This document shows, in pieces, positions 1-11,035 of a stretch of 64,000 nt of DNA (its first letter is position 1; each line of letters opens with the position of its first letter). The position numbers and the translations under genes are program-made. The DNA comes from Dugong dugon. Taxonomy: Eukaryota > Chordata > Mammalia > Sirenia > Dugongidae. The stretch spans positions 67,134,941-67,198,940 of the forward strand of contig CM057467.1 in assembly GCA_030035585.1 (NCBI GenBank), given 5' to 3'. The notes below the pieces were generated by a model. It was given only the letters and a program-made list of their open reading frames with translations, had not been told where the DNA came from and made no database searches.

Positions 1-898
1 GCTGGTGTTTTTATAGTCGCTGATTTTGTCAAATTTCCTGGTGTTTTAGCTACAATATTGAGGTAATGAGTATTTGTGAACTTATATCAATAACTTTTTT
101 GAGAATGAAGTAGTAATTAAAGGAAAATAAGGAGTGATGTATAGGAATTACAATTTACGAGTAGCAGTACAAACAACATTACTGAGGATTCTGTATGGTC
201 TAGTATGGGAGGAGGTCCATGGGTGGGGGATGACACCATGAGTTACCACAGTGGGTGACAGCAACTCCAGTGATGTCACTGTCTACATATTATTTATTAG
301 TCCCTTAAACCAGTCATCAGTTTCAGCATCACGGTATTCTCTGTTCAAAATAACTCTGGAAGAGGTTGAGAGAGAGATATCAGTTCTTGATTTGGGGGGG
401 AAACAGAAGATCCTTCTTGAAGAGGTGATGCATGCACCAAGCTGTAAAGGAAAAGTTTGATTCCACGATTGGACAAAGTGAAAAGCAAAACTAGACAAAT
501 GGCTGGTGGTTATAGATGTCCCTTCAAAGTTTCCAAGCAGGACTAACTACACAGGAACTAGGTTTGGCTGTTGGTATCCATGCCTGGAGGGCGATCCAGC
601 AACCTCATCAAGGACCTTTAATTATAAGTTTAGTGTATCTTAATGCATGACAAAGCTCATATTAAAGACCTACAACAGACTGGTGATGGCAGCAAAGTTC
701 AAGGACTATAAAGATCTGTTTGAAGAAAGACAGCATTTGTGGGCTGCAGGGTGCATTAGTAACGTTTCAGGTGGAAGCACCATTAATCACAAGCTACAGC
801 TGTTGTCTTTACAGTACTTAACAAGCATTCTCCTAATGGGACTTCACTTAGAATCAGCGACTTTTTTTATGGTCCAGATAATCTGTCTGTTAGTCATG
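1..898. other. Unassigned single-copy DNA
   Basis: I recognise no repeat family or exon here. The short open frames in the stretch overlap on both strands and have no protein resemblance I can name. It ends at the CT/CA microsatellite. Confidence 0.4.

Positions 899-950
<52 letters not shown>
899..950. repeat. (CT)n(CA)18 compound microsatellite
   Basis: A pure CT run of 8 units passes directly into 18 CA units. The change from CT to CA at a single point suggests one array derived from the other by substitution. Confidence 0.97.
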
Positions 951-953
<3 letters not shown>

Positions 954-1860
954 AGGTCTGAACATCAAGTGACTTTTTAATACTTAGACTTTTTCTTAAA
1001 GCCCCAAATGAACTCTTATGCCTTCTCCTTCCCAAATGAACAGAAGCATCTAATGAAAATCCAAGTATTTCTAGGTTAGACCAATCAAACCCTGAGCAAA
1101 TCGATGAGAAATTGCTCTGGATAGTATTTTAATTTTTTGCTTATAAAAGCATAATTTATTTGCAAGTATGCATTAAGAGTAATGTATATCAACTCACAAT
1201 TAAAGGCATGTTAGAGTGCCTCTCCTCAAATATTTGTTCTTAATTAAATGAACCATGTTTATTTATCTGAAGGTTTCTATCATTTTTATACTAGAGCACA
1301 TGCAAACATTTTTTGCCATACCTGGCAAAACAGTAGCAATATTTATGCATGCTTTGGGTTTGTAAATTTGATTATTAATATTTTTACACCCCAATGAAGA
1401 TGGTAGAGGCAAATAAAATAAATCTTATATTGAGAACCTGAGAGTATACATGGCCAAAAGTCTGATAATTTGCTGAATGATGGTTGGCAGGAACAATGAT
1501 TAATGTAATTGCTTTATTTTTAATCTAATTTTACACATGGCATAAAATTTAAAAATCTAATGAGGGTAGAATAAAATAAAAAGTAACAGTCTCTCTTTTA
1601 CCCACTTTCCAAGACCTATTCCCCGGAGGGAACCATTTTTAATTGTTTCTTTTTAGTTCTTTGGTAATTACTACCATAATGCTCAATAATTTCTTTATGC
1701 TTTTACTTCATAATTCATCTGCTATAGACTATATCTCAGGCTCCTTTTTTTAAAGGAATTTGGTACTTTTATATTACCTCCCATCAGTCCTCCCATTCTC
1801 CTGGGGGTTTTACTGTTGTTACTATATTTAATGTTCAGTTTTTCTCGTTACCTTTATAAC
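951..1860. other. AT-rich unassigned DNA
   Basis: Mostly AT-rich and free of recognisable SINE, LINE or LTR sequence. The part around 1530-1760 has a weak look of an old L1 3' region, which I could not confirm. The part around 1180-1520 is discussed as a possible conserved element. Confidence 0.4.
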
Positions 1861-1862
1861 AA

Positions 1863-2050
1863 GGAGCCCTGGTGGTGCAATGATCAAGCTTTGGGCTACT
1901 AATCAAAAGGTTGTGGATCAAACCCACCCAATAGCTCCGTACGAGAAAGTCTTGGCAATCTGCTCCTGTGAAGACTACAGCCTAGGAAATACTCTGTCAC
2001 ATTGGGGTCACTATGGGTTGAAGTCGACTCTACGGTACCTAACGATGACC
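1863..2050 (+). mobile_element. AfroSINE (tRNA-derived), full length, diverged
   Basis: The copy opens with the typical head GGAGCCCTGGTGGTGCA, has a degraded box B-like motif near 1914, and keeps the middle part (gcaatctgctcc) and the RTE-like 3' end with the gtcgactc motif. Substitutions throughout, such as tgatcaag for tggttaag, mark it as old. It is not a functional tRNA gene. Confidence 0.88.
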
Positions 2051-2226
2051 TTTATACCAAATGTTAACAAATGTTATAAGTACTCTGTTTCCGTAACTAT
2101 CATTTCAGATAGTATCTATGGTTTTGCAGCTTTGTGAGATGAGGAAACCAGCCCCCATGCACTTCCCTCGACCTTTCCATCTGACTTTAATCATCAATGT
2201 CGTTACTTTTACTTTGTCAATGGTTT

Positions 2227-2407
2227 GGGGTTGCCAGATAAAATACAGGATATCCTGTTAAATCTGAAGTTCAGGTAAACAACGAATGATGTTTTAGTAT
2301 AAGTCTGTCCCAAATATTGCACGGAACATACTTACACTAAGGATCTATTTGTCAGTTATCTGAAATTCAAATTTAACTGGGTATCCTGTATTTTACCTGG
2401 CAACCCT
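2227..2407. mobile_element. Palindromic MITE, MER53-like
   Basis: About 180 bp whose two ends are reverse complements: GGGTTGCCAGATAAAATACA at the left and its complement ending in GGCAACCCT at the right. The whole unit can fold into one long imperfect hairpin. This fits the palindromic non-autonomous DNA transposon MER53, named from memory. Confidence 0.7.
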
Positions 2408-2890
2408 ACAGGGTTGACAACATTTACATTCGTTTCTGAAATTGAATGCAGCAATCTCATGTTTTCTCTTTAGACTGGTTTAAAAAACTGAAAACCATTA
2501 CATTTCAAGACATTGTTTTCCGCTATTTATGATAATGAGCTCAGCTCAGGGCAAAGAACCCAAAATGTATCTTGCGTATAACTTCGTTCACTTGTTTCAT
2601 TTTACTGAAGAGAAATACCAGATCCCAAGAGAATAACAGGTTTACACGAGGCCAAAGCAAAAGTTAAAGGTACAGATCTTATTCTCTTTTTTTCTCTTTT
2701 CCACCATTTCCTTCCTCAGCCAAAACCTTTTGTTTTTTCTGTCCACATCAGTATTTTAAAGACACTGGATCGGAGTCCAGAAAGGAAGATAATATTAATC
2801 ACTTGCAAACATTTCTCCTCCACAATGATGGATCTGCTATACTCACTTGGATGCAGTAAGGCAAGAGGGCTTTCGAGCTGAACATTTACT
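2408..2890. other. Unassigned DNA
   Basis: No repeat or gene recognised. It includes a T-rich patch near 2680-2700. Confidence 0.35.
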
Positions 2891-2892
2891 GC

Positions 2893-3085
2893 AATTTAAA
2901 TCCCAAATCCACGCTTACTACTCTGTGATCTAGGGCAAGTCCTTAAGTTCTCTGAACCTCAGGGATAATAAACTCTGCTTTGCAGTTGTTATTAACTGAG
3001 GGAAAAAAAGATTAATTGAGATAACATATCTGGTACACTCAGCATTACACAAGAAGCATAGCAGGTGGTCAACAAATAGTAGCTG
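2893..3085 (+). mobile_element. MIR SINE fragment
   Basis: It shows the MIR core in order: a variant of the acttactagctgtgtgac block near 2915-2932, the gggcaagt / ctctgaacctcag block, then gataataa and a 3' end reading gtcaacaaatagtag. The tRNA head is missing. Confidence 0.7.
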
Positions 3086-3534
3086 CAATTGTTACTAGAC
3101 AGGATGAGTCAAACACTAAGTTGTGCCTCCCACATCTATAGGAATTAATGCTGTGGAAAATTTAGGGATAATTTTTTTAGTGCCCTTTTTACTAGACCCT
3201 TACCCTGTGTCTTAGCTACCTACTGTTGTCATAAACAAAAATACTACCGCTGGGTGGCTTCAAAGAACAGGAATTTATTGTCTCACAATTTTGACAACTG
3301 GAAGTCCAAATTTAGGGTGTCAGGAGGACTACGCTTTCTCTTGGTTGGCTCTGGGAGAAGATCATTCCCTGTCTCTTTCAGCTTCTGGAAACCCCAGGGG
3401 CTTCTGGCATTCCTTGGCTTGTAGATGAATCCTCACGTGGTGTCTTCTCCCTGTACAGAGCTCTCCATGTCTGTATTCCCTTTCATAAGACATCACGCAG
3501 AAGGGATTAGGTTTAGGACCCACCATACTCTAGT

Positions 3535-3701
3535 AAAAAACCAAAAATCTATTGCCGTCAAGTCAATTCTGACTCATAGCAACCTTCTAGGACAGAGTAG
3601 AACTGCCCCATAGGGTTTCCAAGGAGTGACTGGTAGATTTGAACCGCTGACATTTTGGTTAGCAGCCGAACGCTTAATCACTGTGCCACCAGGGCTCCAC
3701 T
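3535..3701 (-). mobile_element. AfroSINE with 10-bp target-site duplication
   Basis: Antisense copy running from the tail (aaccaaaaatctattgccgtc) to the head (ccaccagggctcc). The flanks carry the exact repeat ATACTCTAGT at 3525-3534 and 3702-3711, which shows a retrotransposed insertion into the LTR. The box B equivalent reads gatttgaaccg. Confidence 0.92.
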
Positions 3702-3711
3702 ATACTCTAGT

Positions 3712-3888
3712 TAAAAAAAAAAAAAAAAAAAAACTCATTGCCGTCGAGTCGATTCCAACTCATAGTGACCTTACAGTACAGAGTCGGAGTGCCCTGTACG
3801 GTTTCCAAAGAGTGCCTGGTGGAATTGAACTGCCAGCCTTTTGGTAAGCAGCCGCAGCTCTTAACCACTACACCATCAGGGTTTCCAA
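3712..3888 (-). mobile_element. Second AfroSINE, next to the first
   Basis: Antisense copy with a 21-bp A tract at 3713-3733 standing for its T-rich 3' tail, followed by gtcgagtcgattccaac and ending in the head remnant accatcagggtttcc. It sits directly against the duplicated site of the neighbouring SINE. Confidence 0.9.
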
Positions 3889-4009
3889 TAGGGCCTCATT
3901 GGTATAACATAAGTAAAACCCTATTTCCAAACAAGGTCACATTCACGGGTACAGAGGTTAGGACCTCAACATATCTTTTTGGGGTACACAATTCAATCCA
4001 TAACACTCT

Positions 4010-4320
4010 GATTCAACACTTCATTATTTATAATGTATTTTTGCATTGTTTCAATAAAGTCTGTGCACTTAAAATTCAGCTAGGTACTATAGTATTTAAC
4101 ACCTCTTAGTTTTGTCTTTTAAATTTTTGTGTAAGAAACTCCTTGATATTTGACCTTTTCCCTTTTCTTTTCCAAATATGTGCTGACTGCGTTATCTAAA
4201 TTATAGTTTTATTAGGCTCTCTGAAGGAGGCACTAAGCTTGTTCAGCTGGAATAAAACTTGGAGGAGAATCTCTCAATCTCTCTCGGGTGATTGCAGCAA
4301 CCTTCTAATTTGTCTTCTTG
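4010..4320. other. Unassigned DNA
   Basis: AT-rich sequence with no recognised repeat or exon. Confidence 0.35.
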
Positions 4321-4742
4321 CCTCCTGTCTCTGTGCTTTTTGTCTGTCCTCCTTCAGCCCTATACTGCTTCCAGAGAGATCTGTCTACAGTGCCCGTTTT
4401 ATCATACTACATAAATAGTAGCTACATAAATCAGCCATGAGCCCAGCAAGTTCTACTGGAGAGAGTCCAGATTCCAGGGCCTAGCACTCAAATGGCCCCA
4501 GAGTACCCTGGAGCTTCATCTCCCACCTTAGCCTCCCCTGTGCTCAGCAATCCACACTATTGTCCTTGTAAGAACACAGCACCGTCACCTTTGCTCTACC
4601 CTCACTTTCCTTTCCCACATGATGAGCCTCTCTGAGTGCTTAATGCCCTGTCCAAATATCACATCTTCTGGGGCACTTTGCCCACCTCCCCCAGCAGGGT
4701 TAGAAACTCCCTTTGCTACAGCTGTCTCTTAATACATTCAGA
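4320..4742 (+). mobile_element. Probable L2 LINE fragment (3' untranslated part)
   Basis: C- and T-rich sequence with the typical L2 wording (tttgcccacctcccc, agcctctctgagtgcttaatgccc). It seems to resume after the L1-type insertion at 4743-5115. Divergence is high, so this is a moderate call. Confidence 0.45.
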
Positions 4743-5115
4743 TGCTCAGTAGTGCCTTTGAAATATTACCCATCAAATATACCCCAGGACCATAGTTTAG
4801 CTTAGCTGGTAAAGAATGTCTGCCTCAAGCATTGTACTATTTTAAGATCTATCTGTATGGGATCAAATTGACAACAGCAACTCAAAAGATTAGATAGGAA
4901 ACTTAGGGGTCAGCGAATTTATGTTAACTGGGGAGAACAAACTGGGAAACTGGGAAAAGGAGAATGAGAACGGTCGTACAACTTGAAGAATGTAATCATT
5001 GTCACTGAAATGTACATATAAAATTGTTGAATTGGTGTATGTTCTGCTGTATATATTTTCAATGACAACAATAAATTTTTTTTAAATTATTTTTAAAAAA
5101 GAAAAAGAAAAAAGC
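4743..5115 (+). mobile_element. L1-type 3' end, 5' truncated
   Basis: Copy of a repeat seen six times in the window, with the landmarks gggatcaaattgacaac, gaatttatgttaact, cttgaagaatgtaatcattg and ttgctgtatatattttcaa, then an AATAAA-like signal and A-rich tail. CATTCAGA lies at 4735-4742 and again at 5116-5123, a likely target duplication. The A tail, truncation and long target repeats of the family fit L1 mobilisation; I believe it is an afrotherian L1 3' UTR. Confidence 0.78.
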
Positions 5116-5123
5116 CATTCAGA

Positions 5124-5458
5124 GCCAAAAGATAGCATCTGGTCCTTCTTCTGGGATAGGGTATCATCAGCTTCTTTCAGTTTTGAATCCTCAGCTCCTC
5201 TTCCATCCTCTGTACACATATGATACTTTATTCCAATAAAATCCGATCTTGTGCCTCTGCTGCTACCCTCCTATCACCTCGCAGAGTGAACCAGGCACTC
5301 CCACTCTGCAGATCCACTACCAATTCTAGTTTCCATATTGTCAACCTTTTGCTACCAGGTACTACAAATGCCTTTTATTTCACTATACAAAATTATCTTC
5401 TTTACATCCTTGCATTGCCTGCTAGACTGGGATGTCCTCAGATCAAGAACTGGGTATA
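5124..5458 (+). mobile_element. Probable L2 LINE fragment
   Basis: Continues the L2-like sequence interrupted by the L1-type copy. Near 5425-5450 it has the L2 3' wording 'gctagactgggatgtcctcagatcaagaact'-like, related to the gagctccttgagggcaggga block. Old and diverged. Confidence 0.45.
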
Positions 5459-5462
5459 AGTG

Positions 5463-6195
5463 GCTTTTTGTTTTGTTTTGTTTTGTTTTGTTTAATACAG
5501 TTACAAAAATTTCAAAAAATATATACCGTTCCATACGGCTTCTTCAAAAGAACAGTCCAAATTTTGACTAAAACCAACCAGATAACCAAACCCACTACCA
5601 TTGAGTCAATTTCAACTCGTAGTAACCCAATAGGACAGAGTAGAATTGCCCCATAGGCTTTCTGAGGAGTGACTGGTGGATTCAAACTGCAACCTTTTGG
5701 TTAGCAGCCAAGCTCTTAACTACTGCACCACCAGGGCTCCAAATTTTGACCACAGGTATTTTGTTTATCTATTTGGTTTTTTTTAAATCATTACTACTAT
5801 TTATTTCTAAAACTTTATCACCTCAAATAGAAACCCTGTGCCCGTTAAGCAACTATTCCCCATTACCCGCTCCATCCAGCCCCTGTTAATTACTAATCTG
5901 CTTCTTGTCTCTATGCATTTTCCTATTCTATATATTTCATATAAATGAAATATACAATATTAGTACTTTTATTTTCTGACTTGTTTCACCTAGCATAATA
6001 TTTTCATGTTCCATACATGTCATTGCATGTAACAGAACTTCATTTCTCTTTATGGCTGAGTAGTATTCCATTCTGTGTATATACCACATTTTGTTTCTCC
6101 ATTCATCTGTTGATGGACGCTTGGGTTATTGTCACTTTTTGGCTATTGTGAATAATGCTGCAATGAACATTGGTGTAGAAGTATCTGTTGAGGTT
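5463..6195 (-). mobile_element. L1M-type LINE 3' end, split by an AfroSINE
   Basis: Starts with a TTTTG-rich tract at 5463-5493 (the complement of the A tail), then L1 3' UTR sequence, and from about 6030 antisense ORF2 coding sequence (gctgagtagtattccatt; ccattcatctgttgatgga; ttggctattgtgaataatgctgc). The SINE at 5569-5740 interrupts it. It is 5' truncated at about 6195. Confidence 0.85.
5569..5740 (-). mobile_element. AfroSINE inserted in L1, target-site duplication
   Basis: Antisense full-length copy ending in the head caccaccagggctcc. CCAAATTTTGAC occurs at 5557-5568 and 5739-5750, so the L1 sequence was duplicated on insertion. The first two bases overlap the SINE head, leaving 10 certain bases. 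Confidence 0.92.
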
Positions 6196-6223
6196 CAACA
6201 GGTTTTTTGTTTGTTTTGTTTTG

Positions 6224-6298
6224 TTTTTATCCAATAATACCTAGCAGTGTCAGGTTTACAGTAGATATTCAAATGTATGGTTGAGCAAAAGAATGACT
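6224..6298 (+). mobile_element. L2 3' end fragment
   Basis: Short match to the L2 terminus: cctagcagtgtcaggtttacagtag-like block, then attcaaatg and gagcaaaagaatga in place of ctcaataaatatttgttgaatga. Confidence 0.5.
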
Positions 6299-6869
6299 GT
6301 CTAAAGGTTATGAAATTACAGAGACCAATGAGTTATAAAGATACATCATGTGAGCCAAAGTCAGCAGCTAAGCTTCGTCAACAAAACAAATAAGACCAGC
6401 ACTGTTTCATGTAACAATAAGTAGAGCATTCCAGAACTATAAAATAATCTGTCTTTTCTATGAAAAAAAATTAATAAAGGAATTTTAAAGTCATCTGTCA
6501 GAAAGAAGACCTTTGCAATAGGTAATGAGAGGGCAGTGACAAACATGCCAAGATGTCAGCCCCAGGGTACTGGGTGCCAGCACAACTGACGGCTCCTGCG
6601 ACGTCTTGGTGAACAGCACAGGGTGATACCCGACAGACAGCATCAGTCAGTGAACAAAGTGACTGTGGATGGTCAGCCATGGTGAAACTTGGGAGGCTCT
6701 ATCCACGTGTAGGCTTGAACACTGGAGAACTCGACAGCAGCACATGAGATTTGGCTTAGACTTGAAGGTTCTCTTGGCAGAAATGGGATGTTGAGGGTGG
6801 TTCATTGCCCAGTCATCAAGTGGCAGCAGAGATATTGACGGAGCTGTACTTTATTGGGTGACTACTATG
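6299..6869. other. Unassigned DNA before the RTE remnant
   Basis: No family recognised. Open frames here are short and lack similarity I can name. Part of 6540-6869 could be diverged RTE sequence, but I could not align it. Confidence 0.35.
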
Positions 6870-7512
6870 TCCATCTAGAGAAGAAATTGAAGTTGTCAAT
6901 GATTTTATTCTACTTGGATCAACAATTAATGTCCATGGCAGCTGCAGTCAAGAAATCAAATGATGTATTACATTGGGCAATTCTGCTGCAAAAGACCTCT
7001 CTTAAAGTTTTAAAAAGCAAGTATGTCACTTTGATGACTAAACTGCAACTGACCCAAGTCATAATCTTTTTAATCACCTCATGTACATGCGAAGGCTGGA
7101 CAACGGAAAAGGAAGAGAGAGAAGAATTGATGCCTTTGAACTGTGATGTTGGCAACAAATATTGAATATACTGTGGACTGCCAAGAGAACGAATAAATCA
7201 GTCTTAGAAGAAATACAACCAGAATGTTCCTTAGAAGTGAAGATGTCAAGATTTCTTTCAACTTGCTGAGTCTGGACACATCATCAGGAGAGACCAATCA
7301 TTTGAAAAGGACATAATGTTTGGTAAAGTACAGGACCAACGAAAATGTGGGAAACCCTCACTGAGATGGATTGACACAGTAGCTGCAACAATGGACTCAG
7401 ACATACCCAACCATCATGAAGATGGCACAGGACTGGGCAGTTTCCTTCTGTTTTACATAAGGTTGCCATGAGTCAGAGCCACCTCAATGGCAACTGACAA
7501 CAACGTAACTAT
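6870..7512 (+). mobile_element. RTE (BovB-like) LINE, C-terminal ORF remnant and 3' end
   Basis: Conceptual translation across several frames gives the tail of an RTE ORF: FILLGST near 6905, a GW(T) segment near 7098, then GHIIRRDQS near 7273 and LRWIDTVAATMDSDIP near 7360. The 3' end reads gttgccatgagtcagagcc and ends in the acaacaac tail. Frameshifts and stops show a dead 5'-truncated copy. This 3' end is the one shared by the AfroSINEs, as expected if RTE supplies their reverse transcriptase. Confidence 0.85.
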
Positions 7513-7649
7513 GTGCATTATTTTATGTCTATGAGTTGGAATCGACACAGCTGAGGATCTGTGTTGTCTAAACATGCTATATGCTGGATATAGTGCACAC
7601 GAACTGAAACTAAGAGGAAAGCCATGCTGCTTTCCCTTTAAATGATCCA

Positions 7650-7742
7650 TGGTCTCTGAGCCTCAGTTTTTTCATCTGTAAAATGAAGATTGTACCAACA
7701 ATACTTCTAAACAGAGCCATTTTAAAAATTGAATGAGATAAT
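7650..7742 (+). mobile_element. MIR fragment
   Basis: Contains tctgagcctcagttttttca, then tgtaaaatgaagat and a degenerate ttgaatgagataata, the central and 3' blocks of MIR. Confidence 0.55.
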
Positions 7743-7911
7743 ACAGTACAACCTGCAAAAGCCAGAATCTGTGTAAGGTGGAAACCTGTCAAAGGAGGAA
7801 AACTCAATTATTTTCCATTAAAATGAGCAACAGATAACGGATAAGACTGCACCCTGCCAAAGGCAGAAAACTCGTGAGACCCAGAAAAACAAGACAATCC
7901 CTTCGAGTTCT
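7743..7911. mobile_element. Possible Tigger/pogo-like MITE
   Basis: Holds repeated wording cctgtcaaaggaggaaaactc and ccctgccaaaggcagaaaactc, recalling small pogo-type MITEs with 'aacctgtctaagg' ends. The left end follows a TA dinucleotide. The identification is weak. Confidence 0.3.
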
Positions 7912-8067
7912 CGCCTCACGGGGTTCGCTGTATATGTGGAAGCTCTTTGTAAATGAGCTGGTTCTAGAATTATTGTTTGTTAAAGGTCAGCATCCACATT
8001 TTGAAGGAACCTTCAATTGAAGGAGATCAGACTTGTACAAGACACATAATGGCTACAATTTATCTAG

Positions 8068-8283
8068 CCAGGTTTTCTGAACCTCAGCACTATTGACGTT
8101 GTAGGCCAGGTAATTCATTATTGTCGGGGAGCTGTCTCATGTACTGTTGAATGTTTAGCTGCAACCCTGACATCTACTCCCTAGGTGTCAGTAGCATCTA
8201 CTCCCCTTCCAATTGTGATAATGTATCCAGGCATAGTCAAATGTCCCCTGGGGGACAAAATCACCCCCAGTTCAGAAGTACAG
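8068..8283 (-). mobile_element. MER5A-like hAT MITE
   Basis: Antisense copy bounded by CAGGTTTTCTGAACCTCAG and the complementary end CCCCAGTTCAGAAGTAC. Inside it has actattgacgttgtaggccagg and aaatgtcccctgggggacaaaat, the hallmark blocks of MER5A. It is close to full length. Confidence 0.85.
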
Positions 8284-8289
8284 GTCTAA

Positions 8290-8440
8290 GTACTCATTGT
8301 GCTAATAATTTCATGAACTCATTTAAACTTTACAACAATCCTATGAGCTATATTAAGTTGGTAGCACTATTCCCATTTTATAGGCTCGTACAGAAGATGG
8401 GGAACCCAGATATGGGCCCAGGTCTCTCAGACTGAGAAGC
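8290..8440 (-). mobile_element. MIR fragment
   Basis: Reverse-strand MIR: tcatttaaactttacaacaatcc, ctatgagctat, then attcccattttatagg, in the order expected of the complement. Confidence 0.65.
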
Positions 8441-8898
8441 CCACCATGCTCAATCTTACTTGGGTGATTTTGGTTAGCGGACAGATAATGGAGTTTCCAA
8501 GTGTTAAAACTGGCCAGGTCTCTCCAGGGCAGATAAATTTCTCTACCAGTTAACAAAAGGGTTTATTTTTATTCTGACTCCATATTTCTCCCATTATCAG
8601 ACTTCAGCTCATTATGAAGCTGATATTTTTAACACTGGCCTTTAAAGATAACATGTTCTTTTGAACCCCAGAAATCATGGGAAGAGTCCTAGAACCAGCA
8701 AGCTGGATTCAAACCTGCCTTTGTTTGTAAAGCCCATGTTGTAAAGCCCAAAGATGGCCCTTGGCAATATAACATTTGACCTCTTGGCAACCAGGATTTT
8801 TCTGCATTATACATTGCCACCTCTAAACTGTCTTTCCTAAACCAGTTTATGCTTTCATTCAGTTGATGAAATGAACATCATGAACACGGGGAGCTGCC
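8441..8898. other. Unassigned DNA
   Basis: No repeat or gene recognised between the MIR and the SINE target site. Confidence 0.35.
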
Positions 8899-8909
8899 TC
8901 CCAGACAAT

Positions 8910-9114
8910 GGTTGTTGTTGTGTACCCTTGAGTCAATTATGACTCGTGGCAACCCTATAGTACAGAATAGAACTGCCCTATGGGGTCCTAGGCTGAAATT
9001 TTTACATGAGTACATTAACAGGTCTTCTCTCTTGCAGAGCTGCTGGTGGGTTCAAACTTCTGACCTGTGGGTTAACAGTCAAGAATTTTAACCTTTGTGG
9101 CACCAGGGCTCCTT
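8910..9114 (-). mobile_element. AfroSINE, long variant, with 11-bp target-site duplication
   Basis: Antisense copy from gttgttgttg (RTE-type tail) to caccagggctcc (head). It keeps the additional middle block (gctgaaatttttacatgag ... cttgcagagctgctggtggg). TCCCAGACAAT occurs exactly at 8899-8909 and 9115-9125. Confidence 0.93.
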
Positions 9115-9125
9115 TCCCAGACAAT

Positions 9126-9693
9126 ACCGTAGTGATAATAACAGTGACAATCATTATAATAGCTAATGTGACAGCTAGAGAAAGTAGACCTGGATCTCGC
9201 TACCATAATACAACTGAGACAAGCATGGCAAACTTTAAGCCTGTCAAAAAAGTCAACTCTGGTCTCAGTTGAATGTGTTTTGGGCTTAAACCTGCCGACT
9301 GTGTGTTCAGTTGTGCAAGAGCAGGACTGAATTAAAGATCGTGTACAAAATGCAGGGACTATATAGCAGATGTTATATTTAAGAAGTAAGGTAAATTAGT
9401 AAATTTTTAGTGACTTTTAACAGAATGCCCCTCTTTTATAAGTTTCTGATTAGTGTTCTCACACTTCAGCTTTCAAACCCATTTTCAGACCGTACGCATG
9501 AATATAGGGTATGTAAATACTTCAGGTGACATCACATCCAGTTTAAAAGTCCAAAATTTCAAACCTCATAATCCCTTTTCTCCTCTTCTCTTCTCTTCAC
9601 CTCTCCACCTCGTTTCTCCTCTCTTCTCCACTCCTCTCTCTCCTCTTTCTTTCTCTCATTTCTTCCTCTTCTCAGCTGACCTTTATGAGTAGG
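9126..9693. other. Unassigned DNA with CT-rich tract
   Basis: No family recognised. From 9577 to 9675 it becomes a strand-biased tract of tctcctcttctcttctc type that is almost free of A and G. Confidence 0.5.
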
Positions 9694-9897
9694 GTGGAGG
9701 GGTGGGATATTAGATGGGAACATTTCTCAAGAGATCATATTTAGACTGAGAATATGAATGACAAGAAAGAGGTACTTGCTCGCCATGTGCCAGACATGGT
9801 GCTGGGCATTTTGCATGTTCTCTTCCTTATTCTTCACAACAGCCTTAAAGAACAGATAACAGCATCCTGATTTTCAGAAATGGAAACAGAAGCTCAC
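9694..9897. repeat. Local duplication, copy 1 (contains part of a MIR)
   Basis: About 200 bp that recur at 11341-11551 in the same orientation with roughly nine in ten matching bases. The shared part includes aagagatcatat, gaatgacaagaaagaggtac and a reverse MIR piece (gtgccagacatggtgctggg). This copy loses the MIR homology soon after 9890. Confidence 0.85.
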
Positions 9898-11035
9898 GCA
9901 GAAGAGGACTTGGGGAAACATTCTTATTTTGGCACAAATAATGAACATATTATAAAATGGCATCTGTCCAGTAGTAGGCTCAGAATCTACCTATGGGCTA
10001 TGTGCAGACACTACATCTGGCGGTAGGAAGAAAACTCAGTGATGATGGTATTGGGAATGGACAAGAGTAGTCTGTGTCCTATAGAGATGAAGGAGGAGAA
10101 TGCAGCACAAGCCAAAAGGCTCGTGCTGTGGGTTCTACACGACAGAAGCATGGACAATATGACTCCATGCTTTGGGAGGTTCTCTGGTTTGGGAAGAAAA
10201 GAGATTTCAAGCAGAGTGGGCCCATAGTGCCAACGCCTCTCTCTAAGTCAATGCCTCTCTGTTAGCCAGCCATGGCCTACTTCTCTTTGTTGGTTGGTAC
10301 TGAATTTTAATTGGCTTCCCCCTCCACCCCTCCCACGCCATCTCCGTTTGGAGGCTTGCAGAGAGGTTTAACTTATTCACCAAGGAAGGAGAGACTTCAC
10401 TGGAAAGCGAAGTCCCTAACGTATTGAGATGCCTTCAGGGTGGGCCCTCTTTCTCTCCCCAGCCCCATTCTCATGACCCACATTTGTCCTCTTACTTTGG
10501 AGGTACCATATAGGCTTAGCAGTCTCTGTCTGTAAACAGAGGAAGGAGGGAACAAATATTGATTCAAGGGATTAGACCAACAAAAAAGAAGAGTCCTCTT
10601 ATTGCCAGCCAAACTGGGCATCGTCTAAAGGAATCTGCCAACAGAACAAGGTAAATCATGTACCCAGTCAAGAAAGACAATGGAGTAGGCCTTTGTGCTG
10701 CCAGGGAGGAAATGGCTTTCTGTCCCTGGGTCACCCTCTCTTAAGTGAACTTGAGTAAATGGTGACAAGAGGCTGCTGAGTGGTGGGAGGGGGGCTGACT
10801 ATTCTGCCAGTTGATGCTAATGAACTCATTTTACGTGGATTGCGGCAAGAATACACAACTGAAAAATGCCCTTTACATTCCATGAAATTTACTAAGAGCT
10901 GACTGGTCCCAGATGTTGGGCTGGGTGCTGGTTACATAATAAAAATGATACCCTCTTCCTTCCCCTAGCAGAGCCCACACTATATCCTGAAAGCCAAGTA
11001 TGCAAAAGAAGAAGAAAAAAAAAGGCACACACATT
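9898..11035. other. Unassigned DNA
   Basis: Over 1 kb with no recognised repeat or exon. The open frames at 10039-10265 and 10397-10621 have no recognisable motif or start context and overlap in different frames. Confidence 0.4.

Larger units (their letters stand above)
3208..4005 (-). mobile_element. MaLR/MLT1-like solo LTR, split by two SINEs
   Basis: Read on the plus strand it begins TGTCTTAG and ends CAATCCATAACA, the reverse complement of an MLT1-type LTR. It keeps the gaatttattgtctcaca block, the tcctcacgtggtgtc block and the ggggttaggac-like block. The bases just outside are ccctg and ctctg, a near-match to a 5-bp target duplication. Two AfroSINEs occupy 3535-3701 and 3712-3888. No internal retroviral genes are present, so it is a solo LTR. 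Confidence 0.8.

Noticed and set aside
1863-1940. tRNA gene from the SINE head
   Set aside because: Part of a full SINE with an RTE-type tail; cloverleaf arms are degraded.
9777-9897. Explaining the 9.7/11.4-kb similarity by two independent MIR copies
   Set aside because: The matching block extends well outside MIR, and identity is too high for two ancient independent insertions.
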